Below are positions 1 to 8,210 of a stretch of DNA of 64,000 nucleotides, one piece after another. The DNA is from Mycolicibacterium madagascariense. GTDB lineage: Bacteria; Actinomycetota; Actinomycetes; Mycobacteriales; Mycobacteriaceae. Below the pieces are notes generated by a model. The model did no database searches, was not told the origin of the DNA, and saw nothing but the letters and a program-made list of their open reading frames with translations. The position numbers and the translations under genes were made by a program. The stretch is taken from NCBI RefSeq assembly GCF_010729665.1, contig NZ_AP022610.1, positions 4,526,001 to 4,590,000 on the forward strand. Direction: 5' to 3'. Each line of letters opens with the position of its first letter. Position 1 is the stretch's first letter.

Positions 1-461
1 CACACCAACCGGGTGGCGTCGGTGATCGCGGCGCGCACGGCGTCGAGATCGGACAGCGCGGCGGGCGTGTGGGTGACTCCCCACTGCGAGAACACCTTGT
101 CGATGAGCCGGAACGTGCCCCCGTAGGCGTCGTCGGGGATGACGACGTGGTCACCGGGTCGCAGCAGGGCGCGGAGGGTGCAGTCCGTGGCCGCCATGCC
201 CGAGGCGAACGCCCTGGCGAAGGCGCCCCCCTCGACGGCGGCCAGGCTGGCCTCCAGCGCCGCGCGCGTCGGGTTGCCCGTGCGGGCGTACTCGAAGCCA
301 CCGCGAAGACCGCCGACCCCGTCCTGAGCGAACGTCGAGGACGCGTAGATCGGGGCGTTGACCGCACCGGTCGCGGGGTCGGGGCGGAAGCCGGCATGGA
401 TCGCCCGCGTCGCGGGACCGTAGGCGCGGTAGGCGTCTGCCTTGGAACGCTGCTCACTCAT
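1..461 (-). CDS. metB: Cystathionine gamma-synthase, N-terminal part (cut by window edge)
   Basis: PLP-dependent trans-sulfuration enzyme that condenses an activated homoserine ester with cysteine to give cystathionine, on the way to methionine. The visible 153 residues start MSEQRSKADAYRAYG and carry the Cys/Met-metabolism family opening: TRAIHAG near residue 18, the APIYASSTF substrate strip, YARTGNPTR, and FASGMAA, which binds the PLP phosphate. The PLP lysine lies beyond the left edge. No Shine-Dalgarno sequence precedes the ATG at 461; a TACGCT box lies 8 nt upstream, so a leaderless start is possible. The start codon lies inside a 29-bp tandem duplication and overlaps the stop of a 10-codon upstream ORF. 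Its placement near cbs fits sulfur amino-acid interconversion. Confidence 0.93.
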   Translation of the reverse strand, partial: MSEQRSKADAYRAYGPATRAIHAGFRPDPATGAVNAPIYASSTFAQDGVGGLRGGFEYARTGNPTRAALEASLAAVEGGAFARAFASGMAATDCTLRALLRPGDHVVIPDDAYGGTFRLIDKVFSQWGVTHTPAALSDLDAVRAAITDATRLV

Positions 462-507
462 CGCCGATCAGCGTAACGCTGCTCACTCATCGCCGATCAG
501 CGTAACG
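447..507. repeat. 29-bp tandem duplication across the metB start
   Basis: A 29-bp unit beginning GCTCACTCATCGCCGATCAG at 452 recurs at 481 with the same sequence for 27 bases. Together with the flanking matches this gives about 2.1 copies. Each unit carries, on the minus strand, a TACGCT -10-like box, an 8-nt spacer and ATGAGTGAGCAGCG. The duplication therefore copies a candidate promoter together with the first codons of metB. Confidence 0.9.
458..490 (-). CDS. Possible 10-codon upstream ORF coupled to metB
   Basis: In the upstream copy of the tandem duplication the minus strand reads ATG at 490 and encodes MSEQRYADRR. Its TGA (460-458) overlaps the metB ATG (461-459) in an ATGA arrangement. 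The first five residues are the same as MetB because the duplication copied them. Nothing shows that it is translated. If it is, ribosomes ending there could re-initiate on metB. It may equally be a neutral by-product of the duplication. Confidence 0.35.
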   Translation of the reverse strand: MSEQRYADRR

Positions 508-545
508 GTGTTCGTCGCCACCGAGCGTCGGGTACAACCAACAGC

Positions 546-1712
546 ATGACCACGACGATCGAAAGTCTGCTCGACCTCGACTCCCTGCTCACCCCCGAGG
601 ACCTCGAGCTGCGCACCATGGTCCGCCAGTTCGGCGAGCAGCGACTGCGGCCCAACGTCACGGAGTGGTTCGAGGCGGGTGAGGTGCCGGTCCGCGACCT
701 CGCCGTGGAAATCGGCAAACTCGGCCTGCTCGGCATGCACCTGGAGGGCTACGGCTGCAGCGGCTCGTCGGCCACCGCGTACGGCCTGGTGTGCGAAGAG
801 CTCGAGGCCGTCGACAGCGGGCTGCGCAGCCTGGTGTCGGTCCAAGGGTCACTCGCCATGTTCGCCATCCACCGCTGGGGTAGCGAGGAGCAGCGCGAGC
901 AGTGGCTGCCGGGGATGGCCGCCGGCGAGGTGATCGGTTGCTTCGGGCTGACCGAGCCGGACTTCGGTTCCAACCCCGGCGGCATGCGGACGACGGCCCG
1001 CCGCGATGGCTCCGACTGGATCCTCAACGGCTCCAAGATGTGGATCACGAACGCGTCCATCGCCGACGTCGCCATCGTCTGGGCCCGCGCGGAGGAAGGC
1101 GTCGTCGGATTCGCCGTCCCGACCACGACACCCGGGTTCAGCGCCAGGGAGATGACTCACAAGATGTCGCTGCGGGCATCGGTCACCGCCGAGTTCAGCC
1201 TCGACGACGTCCGCGTGCCCGACGACGCGAAACTGCCTGGCGCACGGGGCTTGTCGGGTCCGCTGGCCTGCCTCAACGAGGCGCGGTTCGGCATCGTGTT
1301 TGGCTCGGTCGGTGCGGCCCGCGACTGCCTGGAGGCGACGCTGGACTACGTCGGCACTCGCGAGGTATTCGACAAGCCGCTGTCCGGCTATCAGTTGACC
1401 CAGGCCAAGATCGCCGACATGGCCGTGGAATTGGCCAAGGCGCAGCTGCTGGCTCTGCACCTGGGCAGGCTCAAGGACCAGGGCACGATCAAGCCCGAGC
1501 AGGTCAGCGTCGGCAAGCTCAACAACGTCCGCGAGGCCATCAAGATCGCCCGTCAATGCCGAACCCTGTTGGGCGCCAACGGGATTACGCTCGAGTACCC
1601 CGTCATCCGACATGCCAACAACCTGGAGTCGGTGCTGACCTACGAGGGCACCTCGGAGGTGCACCAGCTGGTGATCGGCGAGGCCCTGACGGGGGTCAGC
1701 GCGTTCCGCTGA
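546..1712 (+). CDS. Acyl-CoA dehydrogenase, glutaryl-CoA dehydrogenase-like
   Basis: FAD flavoenzyme of 388 residues with the usual acyl-CoA dehydrogenase layout: helical N-terminus, beta middle domain with GCFGLTEPDFGSNPGG near residue 130, and helical C-terminus. The C-terminal TYEGTSEVHQ motif puts the catalytic glutamate near residue 367, the position of the glutaryl-CoA dehydrogenase base. The GLTEP block and the ALTG ending also resemble that subgroup, so oxidation (with decarboxylation) of glutaryl-CoA or a short acyl-CoA is the best guess. No Shine-Dalgarno is visible; TACAAC lies 7 nt before the ATG, which would allow a leaderless transcript. The gene diverges from metB and its end overlaps the RDD gene on the other strand by 17 bp. 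It sits between metB and the pra-type genes, which are neighbours in M. tuberculosis. Confidence 0.88.
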   Translation: MTTTIESLLDLDSLLTPEDLELRTMVRQFGEQRLRPNVTEWFEAGEVPVRDLAVEIGKLGLLGMHLEGYGCSGSSATAYGLVCEELEAVDSGLRSLVSVQGSLAMFAIHRWGSEEQREQWLPGMAAGEVIGCFGLTEPDFGSNPGGMRTTARRDGSDWILNGSKMWITNASIADVAIVWARAEEGVVGFAVPTTTPGFSAREMTHKMSLRASVTAEFSLDDVRVPDDAKLPGARGLSGPLACLNEARFGIVFGSVGAARDCLEATLDYVGTREVFDKPLSGYQLTQAKIADMAVELAKAQLLALHLGRLKDQGTIKPEQVSVGKLNNVREAIKIARQCRTLLGANGITLEYPVIRHANNLESVLTYEGTSEVHQLVIGEALTGVSAFR

Positions 1713-2211
1713 GCGGCACGCAGACGGTCTTGACGAGCTTGTCGGCCAGGGTCTGCCGGCGGGCGTCCCACAGCGGGAAGAGGAAGCCGACGTAGCAGAT
1801 GACCGCGTCGACGGCGTGGGCGAGTTGGCGCAGCACCGAGCGCCCGAAGCCGATCGGCTGCCCGGTACGTTCGCCGACGACCCGAAACTTGAGCACCGAC
1901 TTGCCGAGGCTGCTGCCGGTCGTGCCCTGCCGGTAGCCGTAGTTCCACACCAGGTACGCGAGCGCGACGACCATCGAGCCGAGGAACACCGACAGGCCGA
2001 CGTAGCTGTTGCCGGTCGCGCAGTACGGCGCGATGTCGTACGGCGTGGTGGTGGCGGCGCAGAGCCGCTGCCGGGTGCCGACCTCGATCGCGACGCCGAG
2101 AAGGAACACGATCACCGCGGGTACGACGTCGATGAGGTAGGCCAGCACGCGCGTCACCCACGAGGTGTACGCGGTGCGGGCGAGGCGCGGAGCACGCTCG
2201 GGTTGGTTCAC
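1696..2211 (-). CDS. RDD-family membrane protein
   Basis: A 171-residue integral membrane protein with three hydrophobic stretches: about 22-42, a second around 72-90, and a third near 145-155. The RDD signature is present as an early ARTAYTSWVTRVLAYLID (Arg and Asp in helix 1) and a conserved GSSLGKSVLKFRVV loop. RDD proteins are thought to act in transport or ion homeostasis, but the substrate is unknown. The GTG start at 2211 is preceded by GGGAAGAG. In M. tuberculosis the RDD protein next to cbs (Pra) carries a Pro-rich N-terminus. Here the RDD copy lacks it, and Pro-rich tails are found on two neighbouring genes instead. Confidence 0.8.
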   Translation of the reverse strand: MNQPERAPRLARTAYTSWVTRVLAYLIDVVPAVIVFLLGVAIEVGTRQRLCAATTTPYDIAPYCATGNSYVGLSVFLGSMVVALAYLVWNYGYRQGTTGSSLGKSVLKFRVVGERTGQPIGFGRSVLRQLAHAVDAVICYVGFLFPLWDARRQTLADKLVKTVCVPLSGTR

Positions 2212-2369
2212 GATTTCTCTTCCCGTGCTCGAGGTTCGACCACCCGACGCTACCGAACCCGGCGTGGATCACCGCGCAGGGCAGACCGTCTCGCTGCGCT
2301 CGCCGGCGGTCGTGGTCCGACGGCGGTCGAGCGGCGCGACGACATCGATTGTCGCGCTGGTGAATTCGG

Positions 2370-3488
2370 TCAGGCCACCGGTTCGGCGATCGTCCCGCCT
2401 CCGAGCGTGCGGTAGGTGTGCACCAGGAAGAGCCCCGCCAGTGGGGCCGCCAGCAGCAGTCCGATGCCGCACAGCACCGCACCCACCAACACGGTGACGA
2501 TGATGATGAGCCAGGCGAGCAGCACCTGCCCGAAGTGCGACTTCACCATCTCGAAGCTGGCCTTGAGGCCGTCGACGGGCGGCAGGTTGCGGTCGACGAT
2601 CGACACCACGGCGAACATCGTGAACAGCGACACCACCAGACCGGGGAGGAAGCACAGGAACTGCCCGATGGTCGTCAGCACCCCGATGATCAGGCTCGCG
2701 ACGAGCACGCTGCCGACGTTGCGGGGCTTGAAGAACGACCCGATCGTCACCGGTCGCCCGTCGGCGATCTCGAGCAGTCCGGCGTAGTACGCCGACGCGA
2801 TCGCCCCCGCGACGACGAACGTCACCAGGCCGCCCAGCAGGAGCACGACGATGCTGGCCACGCCGAGGTCGGACGTGATCGTGTAGCTGACGCCGCTGTC
2901 CGACGAGTCGTAGGACGACACGCGGTCCGGTGCCACCGCGAGGGCCAGGCCGTAGACGACGCCGTACACCACGCCGACGACGATGGCGTAGACCAGCGTC
3001 GGCACGATGAGCGCGGCGGCGTTCCTGGTGAACGCGTGCCAGGCCCACCCGAACCCGGCCCCCACGTCGACCCGGCGCCCGCCGTAGACGTCCGACGGCG
3101 CATAGCCCCCCTGCTGGGGGTAGCCGCCGGGCGGCGGGTAGTACCCCTGCCCGCCGTAGTTGCCGGGCGGAGGCGGGGGGTAGTTGCCGGGCGGAGGCGG
3201 GGGGTAGTTCCCCGGCGGAGGCGCGCCGTAATTGCCTGGCGGCGGGTAGTTCCCGGGCGGAGGCGGGTAGTTCCCCGGCGGCGGGTAGTTCCCGGGCGGA
3301 GGCGGGTAGTTCCCCGGCGGCGGGTAGCTCCCACCCGGCGGCGGGTAGCTCCCCGGCGGAGGCGGGTAGTTCCCCGGCGGCGGCGGGTAGTTCCCCGGCG
3401 GCGGGAAGTTCCCCGGCGGCGGGGGTGGCGGCGAACCCGTCGTGGGCGTGGACTCGTCGTCCTCGGGCGGTGGGGGCGGGTTCGTCAC
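2370..3488 (-). CDS. Proline-rich membrane protein with GNY/PPP repeats
   Basis: A 372-residue protein with a disordered N-terminal 140 residues made of PPPGNY/PPPPGNY repeats, then a glycine/tyrosine linker. The C-terminal membrane part runs from about residue 145 and has roughly six hydrophobic segments, around 160-180, 215-240, 265-290, 295-315, 335-352 and 353-365. The membrane part resembles the DUF975/glycerophosphodiester-phosphodiesterase membrane-domain type seen in many mycobacterial proline-rich antigens. GTG start at 3488 with GGTGAG 8 nt upstream. It is co-directional with the RDD, DUF2752 and dispanin-like genes, so a small membrane cluster is likely. The Pro/Tyr tail probably faces the cytoplasm and could bind partners, but this is inference. 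Confidence 0.8.
   Translation of the reverse strand: MTNPPPPPEDDESTPTTGSPPPPPPGNFPPPGNYPPPPGNYPPPPGSYPPPGGSYPPPGNYPPPPGNYPPPGNYPPPPGNYPPPGNYGAPPPGNYPPPPPGNYPPPPPGNYGGQGYYPPPGGYPQQGGYAPSDVYGGRRVDVGAGFGWAWHAFTRNAAALIVPTLVYAIVVGVVYGVVYGLALAVAPDRVSSYDSSDSGVSYTITSDLGVASIVVLLLGGLVTFVVAGAIASAYYAGLLEIADGRPVTIGSFFKPRNVGSVLVASLIIGVLTTIGQFLCFLPGLVVSLFTMFAVVSIVDRNLPPVDGLKASFEMVKSHFGQVLLAWLIIIVTVLVGAVLCGIGLLLAAPLAGLFLVHTYRTLGGGTIAEPVA
3150..3431 (-). repeat. Tandem coding repeat, (P)nGNY units
   Basis: A run of 15- to 18-bp units such as GGCGGGTAGTTCCCCGG (forward strand) repeats about fifteen times and encodes PPPGNY/PPPPGNY with a few GSY, GNF and GAP variants. It is an in-frame, slippage-prone stretch, so the tail length is expected to vary between strains. 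Confidence 0.85.
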
Positions 3489-3536
3489 GGTCGTCTCACC
3501 TTTCGGCCGGTTCGGGGAAGGGAATCTCGTTGGGGC

Positions 3537-3965
3537 TCAGACATATAGGACGGTGAAGGGCGCGAAGGGCAGGTTGCGGACGACGAACCAGGCGAGCACC
3601 AGCACCAGCGCGACGGCCGCCGACCAGCGGTAGTGCTGCCAGCTGGCGATCCGTCGCCCGACGAGGCGGCCGTAGGTCCACGCGCCGAAGGCCCACAGCA
3701 GGAACAGCACCGCCACCAGACCGAGCGCGTTGTAGCGGATCGCGCCCGCCGCGTCGCCGTGCAGGAGGCAGTAGATCATCCGTAGGCTTCCGCAGCCGGG
3801 GCAGTCGATGCCGAGCAGCGCCTTCGTCGGGCACACCGGCAGCGGCCCGCCCGCCGACAGCGGATCACCCAACCAGATTGCGCCGCAACCCAATCCAGCG
3901 GCCGCCACGACACCCAGTGGGGCGCCCAGCGACGCGAGGGCCGGCGTGCGGCGGGTCTGTAGCAT
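3537..3965 (-). CDS. DUF2752 membrane protein
   Basis: A 142-residue membrane protein. The motif CPTKALLGIDCPGCGSLR around residues 45-62 is the DUF2752 hallmark: a spaced Cys and then CPGCG with a following Arg. Hydrophobic segments lie at about 12-32, 80-98 and 113-128. The family is uncharacterised; the cysteine cluster at the membrane face suggests metal or redox chemistry, but that is not shown. The ATG at 3965 lies 11 bp after the stop of the dispanin-like gene, so the two are likely co-transcribed. Confidence 0.82.
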   Translation of the reverse strand: MLQTRRTPALASLGAPLGVVAAAGLGCGAIWLGDPLSAGGPLPVCPTKALLGIDCPGCGSLRMIYCLLHGDAAGAIRYNALGLVAVLFLLWAFGAWTYGRLVGRRIASWQHYRWSAAVALVLVLAWFVVRNLPFAPFTVLYV

Positions 3966-3976
3966 CGACTCGACGG

Positions 3977-4375
3977 CTACGAGTAGGAGGGGCTGCCGCC
4001 GGTCGAGAACACGACGATCGCGTAGATGATCCCCACGACCACGCCGGCGACGGCACCCCAGATGGCGTACTTTCTCGCGTCGGCGGAGGCCTTCTGCGCC
4101 TCGGCGTAACGCCCCTGTCCCCACAGCCCGGACACCTGAGTGGCCTTGACGATCGACACGATGCCCAGCGGCAGGCAGCAGAGCACGGTGACCAGGATGG
4201 CCCACACCAGGTTGCTGTCCGGTTGCCTCTCGGGCGGGCCGCCGTATCCGCCCTGCCCGTAGCCGCCTGCGCCGGGCGGCGGGGGCGGCGGGTAGTTGCC
4301 GGGCGGCGGCGGTGGGTAGTTACCGGGAGGCGGCGGCGGAAAGTTGCCAGGCGGGGGTGGCGGATACTCGGTCAT
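3977..4375 (-). CDS. CD225/dispanin-family protein with Pro-rich tail
   Basis: A 132-residue protein starting MTEYPPPPPGN. It has a roughly 55-residue PPPPPGNY/GGYG-rich N-terminus and then the CD225 (dispanin) region. A first membrane segment with adjacent cysteines (VTVLCCLPLGIVSIVKA) is followed by a loop containing YAEAQKASADAR and a second segment (AIWGAVAGVVVGIIYAIVV). That layout matches the interferon-induced-transmembrane-protein-like family. The ATG at 4375 has GGAAGG 6 nt upstream, better than the longer possible N-terminus. A TAGGGT box lies about 45 bp upstream on this strand (4419-4424). Function unknown; membrane organisation is plausible. Confidence 0.82.
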   Translation of the reverse strand: MTEYPPPPPGNFPPPPPGNYPPPPPGNYPPPPPPGAGGYGQGGYGGPPERQPDSNLVWAILVTVLCCLPLGIVSIVKATQVSGLWGQGRYAEAQKASADARKYAIWGAVAGVVVGIIYAIVVFSTGGSPSYS

Positions 4376-4520
4376 GAGCGCCTTCCGATGATCTTGATCG
4401 CTGAAGTCAAGCGCTGTTACCCTACCTGAGAAGTCGCCCCCAAAAATGGCCATGGCGCGAACTTCTTCCGGGCAACGTGCGAGCGGCAATCCTTGCCGTC
4501 GCTAACCACTTTCGGCAAAC

Positions 4521-5915
4521 CTAGCGGCGCAGATTGCCGTCCGACAGGAAGCCCAACAGGTCGTGCCGGGTGAGCACGCCCACCGGCTTGCCCTCCTCGA
4601 CCACCATCACGGCGTCGCACTCGCGCAGCGTCTTGGCCGCCGTATTGACAAGTTCACCGGCGCCGATCAGCGGCAGCGCCGGACTCATGTGTTGCGACAC
4701 CGCGTCCGCGAGCTTCGCGCGGCCCTCGAACACCGCCGAGAGGAGTTCGCGTTCGGACACGCTGCCCGCCACCTCGCCCGCCATCACCGGAGGCTCGGCG
4801 CCGACGACGGGCATCTGGGACACCCCGTACTCGCGCAGGATTCCGATGGCGTCGCGCACCGTCTCCGACGGGTGGGTGTGCACCAGGTCGGGCAGCGCAC
4901 CGGACTTGCGTCGCAACACGTCTCCGACCGTCGACTGCTCGATCGACCCGTCGAGCCTGCTGCGCAGGAAGCCGTAGGACGACATCCACGAGTCGCTGAA
5001 GATCTTTGAGAGATAACCCCTTCCGCCGTCGGGGAGCAGGACGACGACGAGCGCGTCGGGACCCTCGCGCTCGGCGACGCGCAGCGCGGCGACGGTGGCC
5101 ATCCCGCAGGAGCCACCCACCAGCAGGGCCTCTTCGCGGGCCAGGCGGCGCGTCATCTCGAACGAGTCGGCGTCGGAGACCGCGATGATCTCGTCGGGAA
5201 CCGACGGGTCGTAGGCCGACGGCCAGAAGTCCTCGCCGACGCCCTCGACGAGGTAGGGCCGACCCGTGCCGCCGGAGTACACCGAGCCCTCGGGGTCGGC
5301 GCCGATGATCTTCACCCGGCCCCCCGACACCTCCTTGAGGTAGCGGCCCACGCCGGTGATGGTGCCGCCGGTGCCGACGCCCGTGACGAAGTGCGTGACC
5401 TTGCCGTCGGTGTCGGCCCAGATCTCCGGACCCGTCGTCTCGTAGTGACTCTCGGGGCCCATGGGATTGGAGTACTGGTCGGGCTTCCACGCCCCGTCGA
5501 CCTCGCGGACGAGGCGATCCGAGACGCTGTAGTAGCTGTCGGGATCCTCGGGCGCGACCGCCGTCGGGCACACCACGACCTCGGCGCCGTACGCGCGCAA
5601 CACGTTTCGCTTGTCCTCGCTGACCTTGTCCGGGCAGACGAAGATGCACTTGTAGCCACGCTGCTGGGCGACCAGCGCCAATCCCACCCCGGTGTTGCCC
5701 GACGTCGGTTCGACGATGGTGCCGCCGGGCTGGAGCTCGCCGCTGGCTTCGGCGGCGTCGATCATCTTGATGGCGATGCGGTCCTTGGCGCTGCCGCCGG
5801 GGTTGAGGTACTCGACCTTCGCGGCCACCGTGCCCGCGCCCTCGGGGACGACGTTGTTCAACCGGACGAGCGGGGTATTGCCGATGAGCTCACTGACGTG
5901 GCCTGCGATGCGCAT
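4521..5915 (-). CDS. cbs: Cystathionine beta-synthase with CBS domain pair
   Basis: PLP enzyme of 464 residues that joins serine and homocysteine to cystathionine. The catalytic domain (about 1-320) has GGSAKDR with the PLP lysine at residue 44, the PTSGNTG substrate loop, VGTGGTITG for the PLP phosphate, and GGSCG. Two CBS domains occupy about 335-464 (for example HPSETVRDAIGILREYGVSQMP and VNTAAKTLRECDAVMVVEEGKPVGVLTRHDLL) and suggest allosteric control. Length and order match M. tuberculosis Rv1077. It lies in the same orientation as metB with the Pro-rich membrane genes between them, an order also found in M. tuberculosis. Confidence 0.95.
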   Translation of the reverse strand: MRIAGHVSELIGNTPLVRLNNVVPEGAGTVAAKVEYLNPGGSAKDRIAIKMIDAAEASGELQPGGTIVEPTSGNTGVGLALVAQQRGYKCIFVCPDKVSEDKRNVLRAYGAEVVVCPTAVAPEDPDSYYSVSDRLVREVDGAWKPDQYSNPMGPESHYETTGPEIWADTDGKVTHFVTGVGTGGTITGVGRYLKEVSGGRVKIIGADPEGSVYSGGTGRPYLVEGVGEDFWPSAYDPSVPDEIIAVSDADSFEMTRRLAREEALLVGGSCGMATVAALRVAEREGPDALVVVLLPDGGRGYLSKIFSDSWMSSYGFLRSRLDGSIEQSTVGDVLRRKSGALPDLVHTHPSETVRDAIGILREYGVSQMPVVGAEPPVMAGEVAGSVSERELLSAVFEGRAKLADAVSQHMSPALPLIGAGELVNTAAKTLRECDAVMVVEEGKPVGVLTRHDLLGFLSDGNLRR

Positions 5916-5944
5916 GCGTCCATCGTGTCAGGCGCGACTCAGGG

Positions 5945-6997
5945 TTACCAGGTGGCCTCTTTGATGTAGGCGCCGATCTGCTTCAGCGATCGGGTCGCCT
6001 CCTTCACCGTCGGCGCGGCGAGTTGGAAGACGTGCATCTGACCGGGCCAGACGTGCACCTCGACCGGCACGCCCGCCGCGGCGAGCATGTGCGCGGCCTT
6101 TCGCGCGTCGTTGAGCAGAACCTCCGAGCCCGACACGTGGATCAGCGTCCGCGGCAACCCGGTCTCGACGTGGTCGAGCGGCTCGTAGATCTCCTCGGGC
6201 CGACCGTCGACGACGTGTCGCTTGGCCGCCGCCTCGATGAGCGTCACCAGCGCCCCGAACGCCCGGGGCGGGAACATCGCGTCGGTGCTGATGTTCGGGT
6301 GCTGGGCCCGGCTCTCGTTGTCGATCTCGAACAGCGGCGACATGGTGACGACGGCCGCGGGCAACTCGCCCTCGTCGCGCAGCCGCTCGGCGAGCGCCAG
6401 GGACAGGTAGCCGCCCGCCGAGTCGCCGGCGAGCACGATCTGGTCGGGTTCATACCCCTTGCGGCGCAACCACTGATACGCGTCGTAGCAGTCGTCGACC
6501 GCCTGGCCGACGGAGTGCTTGGGAATCATCCGGTAGTTCACGACCAGAGCCGGGCTGTCGGCGAAGCGCGACAGCGCCGTCACCATCCGACCGTGCGAGT
6601 TCACCCCGCACGTCAGGAACGCACCGCCGTGCAGATAGAGGATGACGCTGCGCGTGCCGTCGGCGGGCAGCACGCCCGCGGCCCGGACGAGTTGCGCGGT
6701 GCAGTTCGGCAGCGCGATGGTGGCGCGGATCGTGCCCGGCGCCGGACGCATCAGCCGCGACACCATGTCGACCGCGCCGAACGGCCACGGCACCTGCGGG
6801 GCGCGGCAACCGATGGACAGCGCGGGTCTGATCGTCGTCATCGCCAGCAGAGCAAACAACCGACCGGCCATGCTCGGGCCGTCTTCCAGCACCTCGACGG
6901 GTGCTCCGTCACTGACCGGGAAACGACGCGTTCGGCGTGCCCGAGCTGGGCTCGAGCCGGCCGGGACAGACCCTGGGATCGTGCTGGGTGCGGTCAT
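5945..6997 (-). CDS. lipU: Alpha/beta-hydrolase lipase/esterase, HSL type
   Basis: A 350-residue hydrolase of the hormone-sensitive-lipase group. It has the oxyanion motif YLHGGAF near residues 121-126 and the nucleophile elbow GDSAGG with Ser193. The later acid and His positions are compatible with DHVETGLP and HVWPGQMHVF. Short- to medium-chain ester cleavage is expected. The ATG at 6997 has AGGAAG 8 nt upstream; a GTG nine bases further out (7006) is the alternative. The stop is 29 bp from the cbs start in the same orientation, as for Rv1076 beside Rv1077, so the two may share a transcript. Confidence 0.9.
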   Translation of the reverse strand: MTAPSTIPGSVPAGSSPARARRTRRFPVSDGAPVEVLEDGPSMAGRLFALLAMTTIRPALSIGCRAPQVPWPFGAVDMVSRLMRPAPGTIRATIALPNCTAQLVRAAGVLPADGTRSVILYLHGGAFLTCGVNSHGRMVTALSRFADSPALVVNYRMIPKHSVGQAVDDCYDAYQWLRRKGYEPDQIVLAGDSAGGYLSLALAERLRDEGELPAAVVTMSPLFEIDNESRAQHPNISTDAMFPPRAFGALVTLIEAAAKRHVVDGRPEEIYEPLDHVETGLPRTLIHVSGSEVLLNDARKAAHMLAAAGVPVEVHVWPGQMHVFQLAAPTVKEATRSLKQIGAYIKEATW

Positions 6998-7178
6998 CGT
7001 CACCACTTCCTACGCCGTTGTAGTGCCCGGAGCCGTTAACTAGTGAGCAACTCCAAGTAATTTAGCTTGACATCACAAATACGTCCGAAGAACGAGCAAC
7101 TCGTCTTCGTACCGGACTTGATACCCCACCGTGATCGTCCAGACACGGCTGCCACGCAGTTATTTGCCAGTGCCGCTC

Positions 7179-7194
7179 TAAACTGGAGGACGTG
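7179..7194 (+). promoter_or_regulatory. Leaderless promoter of the SGNH gene
   Basis: TAAACT at 7179-7184 is followed by 7 nt and then the GTG at 7192. This is the spacing of a mycobacterial -10 box whose transcript starts at the start codon. GGAGGA is present but lies only one base from the GTG, too close to act as a Shine-Dalgarno. Confidence 0.55.
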
Positions 7195-8157
7195 GTCATT
7201 CGTGCACCGCGTCGGTCGACCCTTGCCCTGGCAGCGGCCGCCACACTCGCCTCGACCGGCTCCGCGTTCGTCGGAGCCAGGAACCTGCTGCACGTCCAGG
7301 CCGACCAGGCCCGTCAGGTCATCCCCAAGGCATGGGCCATCCCGCCGCGCGCCGACGGCGTGTACGTCCCCGGCGGCGGACCCGTGCAGAAGTGGACGCG
7401 CGGCGTGCCGTTCGACGTCCACCTGATGATCTTCGGCGACTCGACCGCGACCGGATACGGCTGCGCGGTCTCCGACGAGGTCCCCGGGGTGCTGATCGCG
7501 CGCGGGCTGGCCGAGCAGTCGGGCAAGCGGATCCGGCTGAGCACGAAGGCCATCGTCGGAGCCACCTCCAAGGGCCTGTCCGGTCAGATCGACGCGATGT
7601 ACGTCGCGGGTCCCCCGCCCGACGCGGCGGTCGTCATGATCGGCGCCAACGACGTGACGGCCGTCAACGGCATCGGCCCGTCCGCCCGACGCCTCGGCGC
7701 GGCGGTCCGCCGTTTGCGCGGCAGCGGCGCCGTCGTCGTCGTGGGCACGTGCCCCGACTTCGGCGTCATCACCGCCATTCCCCAGCCACTGCGCCTGGTG
7801 GCCCGCACGATCGGTTTGCGGCTGGCTCGCGCGCAAGCGGCCGCCGTCCATGCCGCGGGCGGGGTGGCCGTCCCGTTCTCGGACCTGCTGGCACCGGAGT
7901 TCCACCGCGCGCCCGAGGTGCTGTTCTCCGACGACATGTTTCACCCATCGGCCGCGGGCTACGCGCTCGCCGCCCAGCAGCTACTGCCCGCGCTGTGCCA
8001 CGAGCTCGGCGAGTCGACGACCGACGCCGAGCTGGAGCCCGCGCTGTCCGCCCGGGTCGACGAGGCGTCCGTGTTTGCGCGGATCGGCGGGATCACCAGG
8101 TTGTGGCGCCGCACGACGGGGGTCCCCGCGCCGATCGTCGCATCCGCGACCGGTTAG
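7192..8157 (+). CDS. Exported SGNH/GDSL hydrolase
   Basis: A 321-residue protein with an uncleaved or cleaved signal segment at the N-terminus (RRSTLALAAAATLASTGSA). The SGNH blocks are complete: GDS with Ser84, a Gly-containing block II, GANDVT (block III), and DDMFHPSAAGY carrying the catalytic Asp and His. It is expected to act as an esterase in the cell envelope. Length and position next to lipU and fadA3 match Rv1075c. It diverges from lipU over a 190-bp intergenic region. Confidence 0.88.
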   Translation: MVIRAPRRSTLALAAAATLASTGSAFVGARNLLHVQADQARQVIPKAWAIPPRADGVYVPGGGPVQKWTRGVPFDVHLMIFGDSTATGYGCAVSDEVPGVLIARGLAEQSGKRIRLSTKAIVGATSKGLSGQIDAMYVAGPPPDAAVVMIGANDVTAVNGIGPSARRLGAAVRRLRGSGAVVVVGTCPDFGVITAIPQPLRLVARTIGLRLARAQAAAVHAAGGVAVPFSDLLAPEFHRAPEVLFSDDMFHPSAAGYALAAQQLLPALCHELGESTTDAELEPALSARVDEASVFARIGGITRLWRRTTGVPAPIVASATG

Positions 8158-8210
8158 GTTCGCTCTAGCTTTCACATTCCTACCTTCACGTTCCTACCTA
8201 GGAGGCCGTC

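Noticed and set aside
3150..3431. Regular tandem repeats that could suggest a CRISPR array.
   Set aside because: The units are 15-18 bp, have no spacers and are in frame with a Pro-rich protein.
2418..3548. A 376-residue + strand ORF rich in Arg and Val.
   Set aside because: It mirrors the GNY-repeat gene and the repeats translate to RRRVVPG noise; the minus-strand reading has a start site, Shine-Dalgarno and membrane helices.
8166..8210. Riboswitch-like leader before fadA3.
   Set aside because: Only a short leader with a plain AGGAGG and no conserved aptamer pattern.
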